Assembly: GCF_046630445.1 (NCBI RefSeq)
Contig: NC_092333.1
Span: 104,287,501-104,351,500 of the forward strand
Direction of reading: 5' to 3'
Length of the DNA: 64,000 nt
Source of the DNA: Rutidosis leptorrhynchoides
Lineage: Eukaryota > Streptophyta > Magnoliopsida > Asterales > Asteraceae
Shown here piece after piece: positions 29,171 to 40,560 of this stretch. A program made the position numbers and the translations under genes. The notes beneath the pieces are model-generated. The model did no database searches. It was not told the origin of the DNA and saw only the letters and a list, made by a program, of their open reading frames with translations. Numbering within the stretch: position 1 is the first letter of the stretch; each line of letters opens with the position of its first letter.

Positions 29171-29345
29171 TGTTTTTTTTTTTGGAGAAAAAAACAAAAA
29201 GCTATTATACAGTATAAAGAAAGAGTTTCATCCAAAAGAGATGAAAACCCTTTTAAACATACAAATGCGAGAACTACCGAGCTAAACAAACCTAAAACCA
29301 AAACAAAAGCTCACGACTATAACAAGAAAGCAATCTAAAAAACAC
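29171..29345 (-). mobile_element. LINE-like 3' end with poly(A)
   Basis: On the minus strand a T/G-rich end (GTTTTGGTTTTAGGTTTG, then CTCTTTTGGATGAAAC) closes with a poly(A) stretch (29171-29184 on plus). This composition is typical of plant L1-type 3' ends. Imperfect flanking repeats TTGATCATCTTG (29161) and TTAATCTTCTTG (about 29361) could be a target duplication. No coding part remains. Confidence 0.42.
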
Positions 29346-30479
29346 TCGCCGTTAATCATAATTAATCTTCTTGTTGCCTATAAAAGAAAAATCATAATTA
29401 TGTCATCTTTTGTGAAAAGATTAAATAATATCCTTAAGATAAGTACATAACTACGATTTTCAATCACTAAGATTGAATAATGGTCTTAAAACAACGAATT
29501 TTTGAATGTTGAGTACCGCAAGCTGTAATTCCCCATATGTTTCTATTTCACGGTCTAACAAGAGGGAAATCCACCTTTAGATAAGAGCTATGTATCAAAG
29601 TTTTATAATATTTTGATACAGGTGTGCAAGTTGGAGTTAAGTAATGTTTACTAAAGTGCATGAAAGAAAAAGAGTTACATGGTATGCTTATGTTACAACT
29701 ACTTCCATTTACTAGATAGTGTTGTGATTTGTTTTTGGTTTATCATCGATTATCGATACTGATACTGTCAATTATAGGATATTGATTTGTTTTTGGTTTA
29801 TCCGGTGATTTGTTTTGGAATACTTTAACATGTTACTGTATGTGTTTAGTTAAATTTTATGATTAGAAGTATAGTAATCAGTGTGTTCACATTTTAAACT
29901 ATTAGCTTGCAATATACGACAGAATTTGTAAGGAGGAATTTGTAAGGAGTCTCCTGATCTAATTATTCATTTATTAACTTATGGTGTTTGTAAGAATTAT
30001 TAGTGCTTAGTCAATCTGTATTTGGGATGAAGATTAATAAGAGTGTAGTGCTGAATTTCTTTAACAAGGTTAGTTCATTTGTATTTATTAGTTATTTTAT
30101 AAGTAGTTCAGGTACATGTTTTAATTTGATATGATTAGTGTAGACTTTATTAAATGAATTGAGTTTGAACCCACACAATTGCATAACTATTACTCTATAA
30201 GTTAGTAAGAATATATACTAGAAGCATTGCACGTGCACGGATATTTTTACGCTTTGCATTTATTATTTTAAAGTAAAGTATGTGGTTGTCTCGTACGTAA
30301 TAGTTCTTATTGGGAGGACATATATAATAACGACCATATGAAACAAAGAGTTCTTAACAGTCCATAATAATGCTTTATAAAAAAAAAAAAAAACAGTCCA
30401 TAATAATCGTAATAAATAAGCAAAAACTTCCACGAACATCAAAATAGGTAACTAAGTGCCGACGTAGACAAAATGTATG
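29346..30479. other. AT-rich intergenic DNA, no gene seen
   Basis: No ORF or recognisable repeat except the small poly(A) insertion at 30372-30392 and a GCACGTGCACGG motif at 30229-30240. The left edge of element D's leader must lie near 30400-30480, but I cannot place it. Confidence 0.5.
30357..30407. repeat. 15-bp direct repeats around a 21-bp poly(A)-ended insertion
   Basis: ACAGTCCATAATAAT occurs at 30357-30371 and 30393-30407. Between them are GCTTTAT and a run of about 14 A. This is the pattern of LINE-mediated retroposition with extreme 5' truncation. Confidence 0.7.
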
Positions 30480-30983
30480 CTAATCTTCTACCAAACGGTA
30501 CCGCTTCTTCGGCGGGGTGGAGGGTGCCTGAATAGGTCTATCAGCAGGATCCTCATCATCGCTGGAGTCGTCTGATGATGAAGAATCGGCGGATGATGAG
30601 TCATCCGAATCGTGTGGTGGTGATACTGGTGGCTAAGCTGGTAATCCGAAGCGTCCGAAGGCGGCCAACATCTGTCTGTGTCTGCCTGGCGGAATCACGA
30701 CTAAACGTCCGTCGGGAGTGCTTCGGCAAGGCGTGCGCATGTGGTTACGAAACGGACCTTCCCCGAACTCCGCGGGGATCTCAATACCACCAATGCTGGG
30801 CTGTGACCTCGAGGGTCCGGGAGCAGACACTGAGGCAGGTGCACTAGTTCCAGCTCCGGAAGTAGAAGCGCCGGGATCACTAGTGGGTGTCGGGGCCGGT
30901 GTATCGGCAGTAGCAGCAGCAGGTGGTGTGGTGGAGTCTGATTCTGAACTGCCCAAAACGCTAGCAAGTGGTACATCCGACAT
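30480..30983 (-). pseudogene. Leader ORF of element D (Ser/Pro/Asp-rich), one in-frame stop
   Basis: On the minus strand, ATG at 30983 opens a frame rich in Ser, Thr, Pro and Ala. It contains PSIGGIEIPAEFGEGPFRNH and a basic end (VVIPPGRHRQMLAAFGRFG), up to TAG at 30635-30633. The same frame then continues with a Ser/Asp run (HDSDDSSSADSSSSDD) and TPPKKRYRLVED to a second TAG at 30482-30480. It sits 320 bp after a primer site, the same place as the leader ORFs of elements A and E. I know no function. The codon continuity beyond the first stop suggests a formerly longer protein. Confidence 0.55.
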
Positions 30984-31302
30984 CTGAACAAGGAAAAATA
31001 AATTTTCCATGTCAGTAAGTCATAAAGCAAGCACGTATTAGGCCAACAGTTTAAATCATGTATAACAATAAGTAGCATGGCAATAATAGCAAATCGTACG
31101 AAAGTAGCATGCAATCGAAAGCAAGTAATATCATAGAGTAGTGAAATCATGTAGTAGCATATGGCATATAGCAGTGAAAGCAAGCAGCAGCATGCAGTAA
31201 GTTCAGCGGAAACACGTAAACTAGCAAGTTGTAGATTAGTCCTATTAGTGAATCCTACTCGGGTCGGTCTTAGACTCACTAATGCATCCTAATTCCCTAC
31301 AA

Positions 31303-31319
31303 CCAATGCTCTGATACCA
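31303..31319 (-). promoter_or_regulatory. Primer binding site of element D, initiator-Met tRNA type
   Basis: Minus strand TGGTATCAGAGCATTGG, two bases after the LTR end at 31322. It matches the common plant TGGTATCAGAGC site exactly. Confidence 0.88.
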
Positions 31320-31321
31320 AA

Positions 31322-32919
31322 TGTGATGCCCCGTACAAAACCATCGTATACGAATCATCAACAACAGGATCATTACAAGGTCAAGTACTACATGCGTTTT
31401 CAAAAAGAGTTTGCATTCAATAATAAAGTGATGTCTAAACCAACATCGAATGTTTTACAATCCAAAAGCAGGCTTCACTAAGTAGAAGCAAATAATAAGT
31501 GTATGTGACCACAACGGTCGTTACAAGTCATAGTTCAAAAGTACGAAAGTTTGAATGCAAAATAAAGTAGTTCATGCGTTGTCAACTCTAAGCAGCGGGT
31601 GTCTACAGCACAACAAGTACACAGCGGAAGTAAACCTTAGGCACCTGAGAAAAACATGCTTAAAATGTCAACACAACGGTTGGTGAGCTATAGTTTAAGT
31701 ATAACAGTAATGTAAGTAGGCCACGAGATTTCAGTGCTACAACGAGCGTTTCAAAAGTATGTAAAAGTATATGCTTAACCGTGGACACTTGGTAACTAAC
31801 TTAACGTTTATACCCCCTGAAAGTACACTTGGCAAGTGCGTATGATTACGAAGTATTAATCACTCGTTAAATGCTAGCGCGACTAGCCCGAGTGGGGATG
31901 TCAAACCCTATGGATCCATATCTAAGATTCGCGTTCACGGTTCAAAAACCAATGATTAAACGTTACCGAGCTAAAGGGAATGTTTATGCCGTTGTATAAC
32001 CCACACATATATAAGTTTTAAGTACTCGTGCCTAGTATGTAAAACATAAAAGCGCATGTATTCTCAGTCCCAAAATAGTTAAAGTAAAAAGGGATGCTAT
32101 AACTCACAATGATAATGTAGTCGTAAAGTCGGTTCGGAAAAGGTGTGCAAGTAATCGGTCCGAAGGTCCTCAACCTAAGTCAAATAGTACTAAGTCAGTA
32201 AATCATCCGAATAGTTTTAAAAGTATGTAATTAAGGTCTTAAGGGTCATCATCATTCATCATTTAACAAAAGGCGTAAAGTGAGTTTCGTTTATGAATGT
32301 ATTTTAAAACAAAGGCTGACTTCAGTCAGTCACCACGGCATCTAACCTCACTGAATTAAGGTAAGACCAGTGGCCATGGCTCCGTATATGAGTCCCTTAA
32401 GTGTGGTAAAAATTACAGAAGCAAACTCGTCTTCATTTGACCGTGGTGACAGTTTAAGTGCGAGTAGGTCTGAAATTTCTGCACAACGTTAAAAGGACCT
32501 AGTGACGATCGGAGGGCCATAAATCCTAAACCGTAACTCGGATGAAGACGAGTCTTATATGAAAAGTTATCTACACGAACTGAGCTATCTGAAAGTAAAG
32601 GTTACAGTAGCTCAGGTGTACTGGTCTGTTACAGAAACCAGAAAAACAGAAACTGTAAACAGAAAACAGAAAAGTAAATGGACATAGTGACGCTCGGAGG
32701 GCCGTAGATTCTAAACCGTAATCGGATTAAGACCAGTCTTATATGAAAAGTTATCTACTCGAAAAGTTCTATCTAAAAATCATGGTCTCAGTAGCCCAGG
32801 TCTACTGGTCTATTACAGAAACAGCAGGTCAGTAGGGTTTGGACAGAACAGTAAGTTTAAGTGAGTTCCGGTGGTCTTGGTGCTTGATGTTCATCATGGT
32901 TCTCATCCTTGATGCATAT
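31322..32919 (-). mobile_element. LTR D, 3' half (split by Athila insertion)
   Basis: On the minus strand the LTR ends GGGGCATCACA at 31322, followed by the primer site. It runs right to the CATAT target site at 32915-32919, where Athila inserted. The remaining 1468 bp are at 59755-61222; the joined length is about 3066 bp. No gene is present. Confidence 0.8.
32915..32919. repeat. Target site duplication of Athila, left copy CATAT
   Basis: CATAT here and at 59750-59754 exactly flank the two 1998-bp Athila LTRs, proving a single insertion event into LTR D. Confidence 0.9.
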
Positions 32920-34917
32920 TGATAATGCTAAAAACGAACATATATTTCATAGCATTATTCCTCAAGAAAGACAAGCTTTTAGTTGCAATTGTTCTATTTA
33001 CAAGTGATATTCGTTTAAATAATAAAAGGTGAAGACAAAAGACAGATTCGACGAATTGAAGACGCAAACGACCAAAAAGCTCAAAAGTACAAAATACAAT
33101 CAAAGAGGTTCCAATTATTGATAAGAAACGTCTCGAAATTACAAGAGTACAAGATTCAAAACGCAAAGTACAAGATATTAAATTGTACGCAAGGACGTTC
33201 GAAAATCCGGAACCGGGACCAGAGTCAACTCTCAACGCTCGACGCAACGGACTAAAAATTACAAGTCAACTATGCACATAAATATAATATAATATTTAAA
33301 TAATTCTTATAATTATTTAATATATTATATTTATTTATAAAATCGTCGGTAAACAAAGAGCCAAACTTGTGTGAGCTGTATTTACAAACTCCGCGACTCG
33401 CGGAGTTTGAAGGCCAAAAGGGCCGCGAGTCGCGGAGGCCCAAATTCTGAAAGTCCCTATAAAGCCAACCGAATTCTGATCATTTTTCACACTCTTAATC
33501 TATCTCTCTTTCAATATATACGTAAAAATATATATATAATTTATATTTTAATTTTAATTTTAATTTTAAATCCTAATAATAAGGGTATGTTAGCGAATGT
33601 TGTAAGGGTGTAAGTCGAAATTCTGTCCGTGTAACGCTACGCTATTTTTAATCATTGTAAGTTATGTTCAACCTTTTTAATTTAATGTCTCGTAGCTAAG
33701 TTATTATTATGCTTATTTAATCCGAAGTAAACATGTTGTTGGGCTAATTACTAAAATTGGGTAATTGGGCTTTGTACCATAATTGGGGTTTGGACAAAAG
33801 AACGACACTTGTGGAAATTAGACTATGGGCTATTAATGGGCTTTATATTTGTTTAACTAAATGATAGTTTGTTAATGTTAATATAAAGATTTACAATTGG
33901 GCGTCCCTATAAATTACCATATACACTCGATCGGACACGATGGGCGGGGTATTTATATGTACGAATAATCGTTCATTTAACCGGACACGGGAATGGATTA
34001 ATAGCCACTAGAATAATTAAAACAGGGGTGAAATTATGTACAAGGATACTTGGTATAATTGATAACAAAATATTAAAACCTTGGGTTACACTCAGTCGAC
34101 ATCCTGGTGTAATTATTAAACAAAGTATTAAAATCTTGTTACAGTTTAAATCCCCAATTAGTTGGAATATTTAACTTCGGGTATAAGGATAATTTGACGA
34201 GGATACTCGCACTTTATATTTATGACTGATGGACTGTTATGGACAAAAACCAGACGGACATATTAAATAATCCAGGACAAAGGACAATTAACCCATGGGC
34301 ATAAAACTAAAATCAACACGTCAAACATCATGATTACGGAAGTTTAAATAAGCATAATTCTTTTATTTCATATTTAATTTCCTTTATTTTATATTTAATT
34401 GCACTTCTAATTATCGCATTTTTATTGTTATTGTATTTAATTGCACTTTTAATTATCGTACTTTTTAATTATCGCAAGTTTATTTTATCGCACTTTTATT
34501 ATTCGCAATTTCATTATTGTTATTTACTTTACGCTTTAATTTAAGTCTTGTATTTATATTTATTATTTTACATTTGGTTTTAACTGCGACTAAAATTTTA
34601 AAGTCGACAAACCGGTCATTAAACGGTAAAAACCCCCCTTTATAATAATAATATTACTTATATATATATTTGTATTTTTATAAAAGTAAGCTAATATAGC
34701 GTTAAGCTTTGTTTAAAAAGATTCCCTGTGGAACGAACCGGACTTACTAAAAACTACACTACTGTACGATTAGGTACACTGCCTATAAGTGTTGTAGCAA
34801 GGTTTAAGTATATCCATTCTATAAATAAATAAATATCTTGTGTAAAATTGTATCGTATTTAATAGTATTTCCTGTAAAAATATAAGCTATTTTATATACT
34901 ACTCTGCTAAAACATCA
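32920..34917 (+). mobile_element. 5' LTR of Athila (1998 bp)
   Basis: Starts TGATAATGCTAAAAACGAAC, ends CTGCTAAAACATCA, and is the same length as the 3' LTR with about a dozen substitutions. It carries the CCGCGACTCGCGG inverted motif at about 33391-33440 and an AT-rich end. Confidence 0.93.
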
Positions 34918-34921
34918 AGTA

Positions 34922-34941
34922 TTTTTGGCGCCGCTGCCGGG
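34922..34941 (+). promoter_or_regulatory. Primer binding site, aspartate-tRNA type (Athila)
   Basis: TTTTTGGCGCCGCTGCCGGG lies 4 bases after the LTR. TGGCGCCG(T/C)TG(T/C)CGGGGA is the tRNA-Asp complementary site used by Athila and related elements. Confidence 0.85.
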
Positions 34942-36451
34942 GAATCTCTTAAAAGCCGGAAGCGCAACGCTAATATAAAAAAAAAAAATTAGTTTACTTT
35001 TATTAAAATTCATTTTTATAAAAATACGTTTTAAATATTCGAAAATATAAAAAGAAAAACAAAAATATAAGTATTTTTAAGATTTTGTTAAATATTTAAG
35101 TTTTATAAAGTTTCTTTAGTTTGTAAAAATATAAGTTTTATTTAATTTATTTTATAAATATATTTTATAAATATAAAACCGAAAAAAAAAATATTTTTAT
35201 ATATATAAATCTATTTTTAAGATATTTTTAAATTTATAAAGAAGTTCTATTTTTATTTAAGTTTTTAAATATAAATTTTTTTTATTATACAAATATTTTG
35301 ATATAAACATAAAATATAAAACAGAAAATATAGAAAAAAAAAACGCGTCAGTTTTAAACTGTTCCAGGGTTGAATTTTGAAACCCCGCGACTCGCGGGGT
35401 TTACTGCTTGAAATACCGCAAGTCGCGGAGGGGACCTGACACCGACAGAAACCCTAACTGCAATTAATTACGGAGTAATTATTAATTATTATTATTATAA
35501 ACCCTAATTACTTATTATTATTATAATTAGTTTTATTTTAAAGTTTTACTTTTTATTTAATTTATATTTTAGTTAAATTAGTTTAATTAAATTATAAAAT
35601 TAATAGTTTTATAAAATAAATAATATAAAAATAATATTTTTATAAAAAATTGTACTTTTTACAACTTTTTGTATATTTTTATATTTTATCCCTTTTTAAT
35701 CGTTTTAGCGTAATATTTATATTTTTAGCTCATATTTAGTTTTAAACTTAGTTTTTGCCATAGTTATTTTTACTTCTAGATTTTTAGGCTTTGCCGTAGA
35801 ATTCCTTAAGTGCTTTTTCTTTAGACTAAGATTTAGGTGCTTTAGAATTTTGCGACGCCTTTTTAAGTTTTAGTTTCTTTTTAAGTTATTTCCATTTGGG
35901 ATTTAGTTTTTCCTGTAAGCTTTAATATTTTAGACGACTTTTACCTATGTATCAATTATCATTCCAATTAGTAATCTCAATTTGTGATTATAATTTTAAG
36001 TTAGTTGTAGTAATAAGGTTAGGTTAGTCAATTGTTTTTAAGTTTTATAAGTTTCTTTTATTTTTTCTTCACCTTTTATTTTTCAACCATTTTTCTTTTT
36101 CGATCTTTTTCCGACGAACTCTTTTTCTTTCTTATTTCTCGCTATTCTAGTTTTAGGACATGGATTTTTATTCTACTTCTTATCTAAATTTCTTAAAATT
36201 ACGAAAATTTATCTTAAGTGGTTAAATTGATAGACATCAAAATTTTCTGGTTCGTAGTAATAGTTGGATTTGTACGTGGACCGGGTTATTGGAGCCAAAC
36301 AGTCCTCAATTATATTGAGACCAAACGAATCCTGCCCCTCTGCTGCATCTTTTGGCTATTCGAAACGTGGGCAAAATCAGAAAAGTCTATTGATTGGATA
36401 ACTTATTATAATTTTTCTTTCCTTTTTTAAAACTAATAGGATATTCAGTGA
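34942..36451 (+). other. Athila leader, AT-rich, no clear gene
   Basis: About 1.5 kb of A/T-rich untranslated sequence, including a GCGACTCGCGGGG / CGCAAGTCGCGGAG pair at 35386-35430. A 70-codon frame at 36218-36430 has no recognisable content. Confidence 0.6.
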
Positions 36452-39436
36452 ATGCATCGAGCAAGACGTTCACCACCTTTTGTACGTTCACCACCTGTAA
36501 CTAGATCAAGACATTTAGCAAATATTACCGCCGTTGATTTCTCTTTAGAATCGTCATCCAGTCGACCAAGTACTTCAGTTCAAATTTCCGATAATCCATT
36601 TTTTGAACCCGACCTCACAATTGAGAATCCGGAGAATATTCAGGAACAATTCGTAGATCCTGAACCATTAAATTTTCCTCCGTAACCACCAATCATTCAA
36701 ACAGAGATTGTTGAGGAACGAACCATTAAATCAGAATCCTCTAGTGATTCCGATTCAACAAATTCAATTATGGAGAATCTGGAACCTTTAAGTATGGAAG
36801 ACCGAATGAGAGCTAAACGCACTGGCCAAGGTCACGCAATTACTCATCCAGACATTAATGCGCCAGATTATGAAATCAAAGGACAAATTCTACACATGGT
36901 GACTAATCAATGCCAATTTAGTGGTGCGCTGAAGGAAGATCCAAATGAACATCTACGTACCTTTAATAGGATCTGCACACTATTTAAAATCCGAGAAGTG
37001 GAGGATGAACAGATATATCTCATGTTATTTCCCTGGACTTTAAAGGGAGAAGCCAAAGATTGGTTGGAATCGTTACCTGAAGGGGCAATTGAGACATGGG
37101 ATGTTTTAGTTGACAAATTTCTTAAACAATTCTTTCCTGCATCTAAAGCCGTAAGACTTCAAGCAGAAATTGTTACGTTCACACAGAAACCGAATGAAAC
37201 TCTATATGAGGCGTGGACAAGATTTGGAAAGTTATTAAGAGGATGTCCGCAACATGATTTAGACACCTGTCAAATAGTACAAATATTCTACCAAGGATGC
37301 GACATCACTACAAGGAAAGACATAGATATAGCTGCTGGTGGTTCTATTATGAAAAAAACCGAAACTGATGCTTACAAAATTATTGATAACACTGCTTCCC
37401 ACTCACATGAGTGGCACCAAGAAAAAGATATCGTTAGATCATCTAAAGCAGCTAGAGCCGATTCTAGCCATGACTTAGATTCCATTTCCGCAAAGATAGA
37501 TGCTGTTGAGAGAAGAATGGAAAAGAAGACTAAAGATATTCACTCGATACGAATTAGTTGTGAGCAGTGTGGAGGACCACATTTGACAAAAGATTGTCTC
37601 AGTATTGAATTAACAATGGAACAAAGAGAGAATATTTCATACATAAACCAAAGGCCTGGAAATAATTATCAGAATAATTATCAACCGCCAAGACCGATTT
37701 ACAATCAAAACCAGAATTATAATCGAAATATTCCATACAACAACCAACAAGGTCCTAGCAATCAACAAGTATCCAATAATACTTACAATCAGCAAAGACC
37801 TAATTTTCAAAACAAACCACCACAACAAACCGATGATAAAAAGCCGAATTTAGAAGATATGATGACAAAGCTAGTTGAAACTCAAACGCAGTTTTTCACA
37901 TCTCAGAAACAAACTAATGAACAAAATGCTCAAGCATTTAGAAATCAACAAGCTTCCATTCAAAATCTGGAACAAGAAGTAAGTAACCTAGCAAGGTTAA
38001 TAGGTGAAAGAAAACTGGGAAGTCTACCTAGTGATACAAATACTAACCCCCGGAATGAAACAGCTAAAGCCATTACCACAAGAAGTGGTACAACACTTAA
38101 ACCACCTGAAATACCTGTAACTTCTGATGAAGCTATTCCTACTCCACAAGAACCACAACCTGATCAAGATAAGGAAAAAGAACCGGTAGTTGAAAAGGTT
38201 AATGAAGATAACACAGTTAAGGTTAAACCTTATGTAAAACCATACCAACCACCACTTCCTTACCCGAGTAAAATGAAGAAAGAGAAACTTGAAGCCGAGC
38301 AATCCAAATTCTTGGATATGTTTAAACAGATAAATGTAAATCTTCCTTTCATTGATGTGATTTCAAGAATGCCTAGATATGCTAAATTCTTGAAGGATCT
38401 AATCTCAAATAGAAAGAAAATGGAAGAACTCTCGGCTGTTACTATGAATGCTAATTGTTCAGCAGTGCTATTGAATAAGATACCAGAAAAACTATCTGAT
38501 CCAGGAAGTTTCACAATTCCATGTTTTTTGGGTAGTCTTAGTTCAATAGAAGCATTAGCAGACTTAGGTGCTAGTATAAATCTAATGTCGTATTCACTAT
38601 ACGCTAAACTAGACCTTGGAGAATTGAAACCAACCAGAATAAGCATACAACTAGCCGATAGATCAATAAAATATCCTAGAGGGATAATGGAGAACATGCT
38701 AGTTAAAGTTGGTACTTTAGTATTTCCAGTAGATTTTGTTGTTCTGGACATGGAAGAAGATTCTCAAGTTCCTCTCATATTAGGAAGACCATTCTTAAAC
38801 ACGGCTAAAGCAATGATAGACGTGTTCGGTAAGAAATTGACCCTAAGTATAGAGGATGAGAGTGTTACCTTTTCAGTTGATAGAGCAATGCAACAACCGC
38901 AATCTGCAGATGATACATGTTATTATATTCAAACTATAGATGCACATGCAGAATTATTAGAAGAATTTCCAGAATTACAAGGAACAGGAGAATGTTCTTT
39001 AGGAGAAGGTAATGAACCAATTGATGAAGCTGAAATGTTAGCTACACTTATAGCTAATGGATATGAACCAACAACAGAAGAAATTCAAATGCTAAAAGAA
39101 GAAGACAGATATCGATACAAATCATCGATAGAAGAACCTCCGAAATTAGAGTTAAAGCCACTTCCAAACCATTTGGAATACGCTTATTTACATGGTGAAT
39201 CTGAATTACCTGTAATAATATCGTCTTCTCTTACTGAAAATGAGAAATCACAACTCATTTCTGTGTTGAAAGCTCATAAACCAGCCATTGCATGGAAGAT
39301 TCATGATATTAAAGGAATAAGTCCTTCGTATTGCACACATAAAATCCTTGTGGAAGAAGGTCATAAAACGTATGTGCAACGCCAACGAAGACTAAATCCT
39401 AATATGCAAGATGTAGTTAAAAAAAGAGATTATTAA
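36452..39436 (+). pseudogene. Athila gag and protease with in-frame stop and 3' frameshift
   Basis: The frame starts at ATG 36452 and is cut by TAA at 36683-36685, but the same frame reopens immediately and runs from ATG 36770 for 888 codons. Gag capsid domain: EDPNEHLRTFNRICTLFKIR (about 36938), LMLFPWTLKGEAKDWLESLP, FLKQFFPASKAVRL. Zinc knuckle CEQCGGPHLTKDC at 37560-37598, then an Asn/Gln-rich linker. Aspartic protease: LADLGASINLMSYSLYAKL (about 38557), then ILGRPFLNTAKAMIDV (about 38778). An A-run at 39418-39427 appears to hold one base too many, ending the frame before RT. The sequence style is that of Athila polyproteins. Confidence 0.88.
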
Positions 39437-40560
39437 ACTGCTAGATGCAGGTTTGATATATCCAATTTCTGATAGTCCATGGGTAAGCCCAGTTCAATGC
39501 GTGCCTAAGAAGGGTGGCATGACTGTCATTACAAATGAGAAAAATGAGCTTATTCCTACTAGGAGTGTAACAGGATGGCGTGTGTGTATTGATTATAGAA
39601 AATTAAATGACGCCACCAGAAAAGATCACTTTCCCTTACCTTTCATTGATCAAATGTTGGAAAGATTAGCCGGAAATAGTTACTATTGTTTTCTAGATGG
39701 ATTTTCCGGATATTTTCAAATTCCAATAGCACCCGAAGACCAAGAGAAAACCACATTCACGTGCCCTTATGGTACTTTTGCTTACAAACGCATGCCATTT
39801 GGACTTTGCAACGCCCCTGCAACCTTTCAAAGGTGTATGATGGCGATTTTTCACGACATGATAGAAGAATGCATGGAAGTTTTCATGGATGACTTTTCAG
39901 TCTTCGGTGATACATTTGAATCATGTCTAGTTAATCTGAAACGTATGCTAATTAGATGCGAACAATCAAATCTAGTACTTAATTGGGAGAAATGCCATTT
40001 CATGGTTAAAGAAGGCATCGTTCTTGGACATAAAATTTCAAAAGAAGGAATTGAAGTGGATAGAGCTAAAGTAGATGTAATTGCTAAACTTCCACATCCC
40101 ACCAATGTTAGAGGAGTTAGGAGTTTTCTAGGGCATGCCGGTTTTTACCGACGTTTCATAAAAGATTTTTCTAAAATTGCCACTCCTATGAATAAACTCC
40201 TAGAAAAGGATGCTCCATTCATCTTTTCAGATGAGTGTATCAAATCTTTTAATATTCTTAAAGAGAAACTCACTAATGCGCCGATCATGATAACACCAAA
40301 TTGGAATCTACCATTTGAACTAATGTGCGATGCAAGTGATTTTTCAATGGGAGCCGTTTTAGGACAAAGGATTGAAAAACGATTTCAACCTATATATTAT
40401 GCTAGTAAGACGTTACAAGGAGCACAAACGAACTATACAACTACTGAAAAAGAACTCCTTGCTATTGTCTTTGCTTTTGACAAATTTCGATCATATCTCG
40501 TTCTAGCAAAAACGGTGGTCTATACCGACCATTCTGCTCTTAGATACCTATTTTCAAAAC
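39428..40560 (+). pseudogene. Athila RT and first part of RNase H, cut by element E
   Basis: RT: WVSPVQCVPKKGG (about 39480), RVCIDYRKLNDATRKDHFPL (about 39579), motif A YYCFLDGFSGYFQIPIAPED (about 39681) and catalytic VFMDDFSVFG (about 39879). RNase H begins FELMCDASDFSMGAVLGQR (about 40312) and reaches TDHSALRYLFSK, where element E inserted after 40560. The reading frame resumes at 50390 with the next residues of the same domain. The preceding frameshift (39418-39427) separates it from gag-protease. Confidence 0.9.
40556..40560. repeat. Target site duplication of element E, left copy AAAAC
   Basis: AAAAC at 40556-40560 and at 50385-50389 exactly flank element E. Removing E with one copy restores the Athila frame across the junction. 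Confidence 0.92.

Noticed and set aside
30701-31279. 192-codon minus ORF overlapping leader ORF of D
   Set aside because: Different frame of the same region, running across the leader upstream of the credible start.
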